This document shows positions 6,182 through 9,142 of a DNA stretch of 9,142 bases, one piece after another. Within the stretch, counting starts at the first letter, position 1. Each line of letters begins with the position of its first letter. The notes below the pieces were generated by a model. It was given only the letters and a program-made list of their open reading frames with translations, ran no database searches and was not told the DNA's origin. The position numbers were made by a program, and so were the translations under genes. This DNA comes from Beijerinckiaceae bacterium (GTDB lineage Bacteria; Pseudomonadota; Alphaproteobacteria; Rhizobiales; Beijerinckiaceae): the NCBI GenBank assembly GCA_947456315.1, contig CANGRU010000042.1, forward strand, positions 1 through 9,142, given 5' to 3'.

Positions 6182-7816
6182 TTAGAACGTGCGTTCGACG
6201 CGCAGACGACCGGTCCAGTTGCCAGCCGACTGGCTCACAACACGGGAGGTGCCGGTCGAGCCGTCAACCTTTGCCGAATTAAGAGCTGTTGAGTCGAGAT
6301 TGAGGACACGAACGTCCTGAATCACGCGGGCATAGAGCACGTCAACACCGACTTCGAAGTCCTTTGTGGGCACGAAAGCGAGCTGCGTACCAACGTTCCA
6401 AACCTTGGCATCACCGTAAGCACCAGCATTACCCCAAGCGAGAGCCTTGGATGTTGTCGTGCCGTTGATCTTGCCGTAGCTGCCGAGGAACGAGTGACGC
6501 CATTCTGGAGCCCAGAAGTGCGTATAAATGGCAGCCAGATCCCATGACTTGAGGGCTTCGAGCTTGTTGTTGCCAGAGGCATCCTGAGCCACAATCCACG
6601 AAGGCTGGTTCACAACAAAACCGCCGACATTGAGCTTGGTATCCGAGCTCTTGAACGAAGCCCAGTTGGTTGTGTACTCGGTCATGCCGTTGGCATATGC
6701 GCCATTCAAATAGAGCGTATCACCAGAGGCAATCATCGGCAGGTTGACCTTCACGCCACCACCCAGTGCCCAGACTGTAGACGTCTGGTTGTACTGAGAA
6801 TTAGCAGCAGCAACCTGAGGAGTAGGAACGTTGAAGTTCACACCATTGCCATTGACGGCCTTGGCCTGAGCGACAGCGCCCATCACTGAGGCTGTGCCCC
6901 AAGCCTGATCAAAGTCCACGCGGCCATTGATCTGCGGCATGCCATTATAAGCATAGGCTGCACCGACACCGTTCAGAGGAGTAGAAGACCCGGGAACGAG
7001 GAAGCCTGCGCCTGTGCCCGGTGTGGCATAGCCTGCAGCAACCACGCCGCCAGCAGTTGTGTCAGTCGCATCCTGAACAGCGAGCGTTGCCGAGAAGCCA
7101 CCGCCGAGAACAGCAGTATAGGCGAGCTGCTTCGCACCGTTGGCAAAGGATGACCAATGACCCGCACCGTAGAAGGTCGATGGCATGAAGGAGAAGTTAT
7201 CCTTCGCAACACCGAAGGTGAAGCCAGCGAAACGGATGTAAGCGGATTCAAGAGTTGCGCCAGCGCTCGTTGCAGACAGAGCCGGACCAACCTGGTCGAG
7301 AATGCCGGTCGTACGAGCCAGACGGATCGACGAAACAGCCTGAACCGTGCCGTAGGCAGTCGGTGTACGCGCATCAAGATCGACGCGAGCGCGGGCTTCC
7401 CAACCATACATGTTGGTCGCGTTCTTTTTCGTGGCGTATTGCTTCATGAGCTGGCTGGTCGATGTGTCATAATATGCACCAGGAGCGACAAAATCGACCT
7501 GTGCATTGGGAGCCTTATAAGACGTGCCCGTCACAGTTGCCGCAGAGCCGGTGGAGGCAGCTTTGAAAGCCGTGCCTGCATTGGTCGCCACAAGATCCTG
7601 CGCGTTGCTGAACGAATAATCCGCACGCACACGGCCACCGACCTTGATGCAGGTTTCTGTGCCCGGGATGTTGAAGAAGCCCGCGCCATAAGCGTCGCAG
7701 ACCTTCACGTAATTGACGGGGGCGGCCTTCTTCGAGGGAAGATCGGCGGCATTGGCACCAGCGACCGCGACGAAAGCGGTGGCGGAACCGAGGAGAAGGC
7801 TCTTGGCGAGCTTCAT
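6182..7816 (-). CDS. Outer-membrane porin, Porin_2 (Omp2b/RopA-like) family
   Basis: This 544-aa protein should form a trimeric beta-barrel for passive diffusion of small solutes through the outer membrane. A Sec signal peptide (1-23, KSLLLGS...VAGANA) is cut before ADLP. The mature N-terminus carries the family hallmark [10 protein letters not shown]...PGTETC (39-56, Cys40 and Cys56) and [10 protein letters not shown]. The rest is Ala/Gly/Thr/Asn-rich with alternating strands and ends in [11 protein letters not shown]; a terminal Phe is the usual signal for the barrel-assembly machinery. The frame is open to 7849, but the ATG at 7816 has GGAGG 6 nt upstream and begins the signal peptide. It is somewhat longer than many family members, perhaps through loop expansion. 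It is monocistronic: a 383-bp non-coding region precedes it and a strong terminator follows. High expression is likely. Confidence 0.95.
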   Translation of the reverse strand: MKLAKSLLLGSATAFVAVAGANAADLPSKKAAPVNYVKVCDAYGAGFFNIPGTETCIKVGGRVRADYSFSNAQDLVATNAGTAFKAASTGSAATVTGTSYKAPNAQVDFVAPGAYYDTSTSQLMKQYATKKNATNMYGWEARARVDLDARTPTAYGTVQAVSSIRLARTTGILDQVGPALSATSAGATLESAYIRFAGFTFGVAKDNFSFMPSTFYGAGHWSSFANGAKQLAYTAVLGGGFSATLAVQDATDTTAGGVVAAGYATPGTGAGFLVPGSSTPLNGVGAAYAYNGMPQINGRVDFDQAWGTASVMGAVAQAKAVNGNGVNFNVPTPQVAAANSQYNQTSTVWALGGGVKVNLPMIASGDTLYLNGAYANGMTEYTTNWASFKSSDTKLNVGGFVVNQPSWIVAQDASGNNKLEALKSWDLAAIYTHFWAPEWRHSFLGSYGKINGTTTSKALAWGNAGAYGDAKVWNVGTQLAFVPTKDFEVGVDVLYARVIQDVRVLNLDSTALNSAKVDGSTGTSRVVSQSAGNWTGRLRVERTF

Positions 7817-7822
7817 GAAAAA

Positions 7823-7827
7823 CCTCC
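7823..7827 (-). promoter_or_regulatory. Strong Shine-Dalgarno of the porin gene
   Basis: GGAGG on the minus strand lies 6 nt before the ATG at 7816. It selects this start over the upstream in-frame ATG at 7849, which would add 11 residues before the signal peptide. Confidence 0.85.
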
Positions 7828-7828
7828 A

Positions 7829-8211
7829 AAAAATGACTTCAAAAATCATTCGATTAAAATGAAAGGCACTTCGGTCGGGCGTCTTGAAATGAAGGACGCT
7901 AGGCAGAAGGGCCCCGCCCCCGAGAGAATCCCCGAAGGTATGGAGCCAAAGTAACCATCATTGTTGCTTTCGTCTCTCAAAAAGAGACAATTCACACCCT
8001 CGGGCCATGTTTTGGCCTCAAGCGTGGCAGCAAGGCCACAGTTGCCCAAGGGCAATGTCCCCGAGACGCGAGGCCAACCCAGCCGGGCCCAACGCCTTGT
8101 AAATAACACTAAAACAAGGACTTAGCTCCAAACCCCCATGTCTGAAACTTCTGGCTCCTGTTTCAGGAGACGTCTATAAAGCTGAAATCCCTGTTTGAAG
8201 GCCCGCCCGAT
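7829..8211. other. 383-bp divergent non-coding region with several inverted repeats
   Basis: No convincing gene is present. It separates the porin from the divergent TPR gene and must hold both promoters; I cannot place the porin promoter with confidence. Short inverted repeats are: GCGTC/GACGC (7879-7899), GTCTCT/AGAGAC (7972-7988), GGCCA/TGGCC (8003-8017), TTGCCC/GGGCAA with a 2-bp centre (8042-8055), and CCTTGT/ACAAGG (8095-8119). Those below about 7990 could be leader hairpins of the porin mRNA. TTGCCCAAGGGCAA looks most like a protein-binding site. Some of these arms could arise by chance. Confidence 0.5.
8142..8169. promoter_or_regulatory. Overlapping inverted repeats upstream of the TPR gene
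   Basis: CTGAAAC (8142-8148) is matched by GTTTCAG (8160-8166) with an 11-nt spacer. The right arm is shared with a second inverted repeat, CTCCTG-TTT-CAGGAG (8155-8169). The two foldings are mutually exclusive. They end a few bases before TATAAA (8175-8180), which could be the -10 box of the TPR gene; no good -35 is visible at the right distance. This placement fits an operator or activator site. Confidence 0.35.
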
Positions 8212-9142
8212 ATGTCCGCTAGAAAAGACGCCGCCCATCAATTGCTGATTGAAGGCCAGATGGCCCTCGAGCAGGGCAACGCCCTTCAAGCACGCACGCT
8301 TTTCAAAAAATCCCTCGAAAAATCACCAAGCTTCGACGCTGCATTTCTGACCGGCCTGACCTACGGCCAGCAAAACAATCTGAAGATGGCGAGCAATTAT
8401 TTGCGCCAGGCCACGCAGATTGATCCCGGCATTGCGGAGGGACATTTCAACTACGGCTATGCGCTGCAATTGCAGAAAATCTACGAACCGGCGCGCGCGG
8501 CTTATCTGGCTGCGTTGAACATCAAGCCGGACTATCATGCAGCCTTGCACAATCTCGGCGTCGTGCTGGATGAACTCGGACAATTTCACGAGGCCATTGA
8601 CCGCTATCAGGACGCCCTCAAGCTCGTGCCTGATGCGGAGGAAACGCTCAACAGTCTCGGTTGGGTTCTCATCAAAGTCGGCCGCAACGCAGACGCCCTT
8701 GCCGCACTCAACCGTGCGCTGGAGCTGGCTCCCAACCACCTCAAAGCCATCACCAATCGCGGCCTTGTCTATGTGGCAATGCAACGGTTTCGTGAAGCGA
8801 TGGAGGATTATTCAACCGCCATCGCGCTGGATCCGACCGATCCCGATTTGCGTTTCAATCTCGGCCAAGCGGCCTCACACCGAAAACTTCTGGATGAGGC
8901 CATCGCGGCTTACACCAAAACAATCGAGCTGAAGCCTGATCATGCGCAAGCCTGGGTCAATCGCGCCTTCGAATTGGAAAAACTCAAACGACATGAAGAA
9001 GCCCTGATCGGCTTCGACCAATATAAAAAGCTGAAACCTGACGCACCATTTGCCACTGGTTTTTCGCTGATGGCGCGTATGAATTTGTGTGACTGGCGCG
9101 ATTATGATGCATCCGCAACAGCTATTTTGACGGGCATTGAAA
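8212..9142 (+). CDS. TPR protein, N-terminal part of an OGT/SPINDLY-like glycosyltransferase (partial)
   Basis: The frame is open from the ATG at 8212 to the window end (310 complete codons, no stop), so the gene is cut by the boundary. Residues 9-280 make eight tetratricopeptide repeats in exact 34-residue register (9-42, 43-76, 77-110, 111-144, 145-178, 179-212, 213-246, 247-280), each with the expected small/aromatic positions and Pro near its end (for example LNIKPDYHA, ALDPTDPD). Residues 281-310 (MARMNLCDWRDYDA and following) resemble the linker that precedes the GT41 domain of bacterial O-GlcNAc-transferase-like proteins. The likely role is transfer of a sugar from a nucleotide donor to protein, with the TPR superhelix binding the acceptor. 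There is no signal peptide, so it is cytosolic. GAAGG lies 10 nt before the start. If the GT41 domain is absent downstream, it is just a TPR scaffold. Confidence 0.85.
   Translation, partial: MSARKDAAHQLLIEGQMALEQGNALQARTLFKKSLEKSPSFDAAFLTGLTYGQQNNLKMASNYLRQATQIDPGIAEGHFNYGYALQLQKIYEPARAAYLAALNIKPDYHAALHNLGVVLDELGQFHEAIDRYQDALKLVPDAEETLNSLGWVLIKVGRNADALAALNRALELAPNHLKAITNRGLVYVAMQRFREAMEDYSTAIALDPTDPDLRFNLGQAASHRKLLDEAIAAYTKTIELKPDHAQAWVNRAFELEKLKRHEEALIGFDQYKKLKPDAPFATGFSLMARMNLCDWRDYDASATAILTGIE

Noticed and set aside
7157..7954. Long plus-strand ORF (265 aa) opposite the porin gene
   Set aside because: It is antisense to a clear porin with signal peptide and terminator, has no recognisable domain, and its Arg/Gly/Ser-rich reading is a shadow of the porin's biased codons.
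7846..8109. Minus-strand ORF of 87 aa upstream of the porin
   Set aside because: It covers the non-coding divergent region, has no ribosome-binding site or recognisable motif, and ends in the porin leader.
8138..8179. Thirteen-codon ORF before the TPR gene as a leader peptide
   Set aside because: No ribosome-binding site and no run of a single regulatory codon; it overlaps the likely promoter.

Overview
The window looks like a chromosomal stretch of an alphaproteobacterium, most likely of the order Hyphomicrobiales (Rhizobiales). The best pointers are a Porin_2/Omp2b-type major porin with the mature N-terminal motif [10 protein letters not shown]...GTETC, an FnrN/FnrL-type regulator with Cx2Cx7C cysteine spacing, and an alphaproteobacterial-style short NAD kinase. 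This is an inference from protein features only; no database search was possible. I see no phage, transposase, integrase, CRISPR array, tRNA or rRNA.

Layout. (1) 89-292 (+): a small unrecognised 67-aa protein. (2) 419-3735 (-): a two-gene unit with a molybdenum-hydroxylase large subunit first and, 32 bp downstream, a metal-dependent amidohydrolase of the gamma-resorcylate decarboxylase/ACMSD type. The two probably act in sequence on an aromatic or heteroaromatic compound. The FAD and 2Fe-2S subunits that such an enzyme normally needs are not next to it. Palindromic REP-like repeats sharing a GAAGCAA core sit just outside each end of this unit (349-392 and 3752-3837). (3) 3848-5209: an FNR-type oxygen-sensing regulator (-) divergent from a 117-aa stand-alone winged-helix protein (+), with a 237-bp intergenic region carrying an operator-like palindrome. 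(4) 5213-5998 (-): NAD kinase, convergent with the winged-helix gene with only 3 bp between the stop codons. (5) 6122-7816 (-): a 544-aa outer-membrane porin with a signal peptide, a strong Shine-Dalgarno sequence and a textbook intrinsic terminator. (6) 7829-8211: a 383-bp non-coding divergent region rich in short inverted repeats. (7) 8212 to the window end (+): the N-terminal 310 residues of an OGT/SPINDLY-like protein, eight TPRs in exact 34-residue register followed by the start of the linker to a GT41 glycosyltransferase domain. It has no stop codon because the window ends inside it.

Most of the window is ordinary core or near-core genome. The parts worth a second look are the molybdenum-hydroxylase/decarboxylase pair flanked by repeats, the regulator pair at 3848-5209, and the TPR-glycosyltransferase with inverted repeats over its likely promoter. 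I do not see convincing evidence of a wholly new system here.
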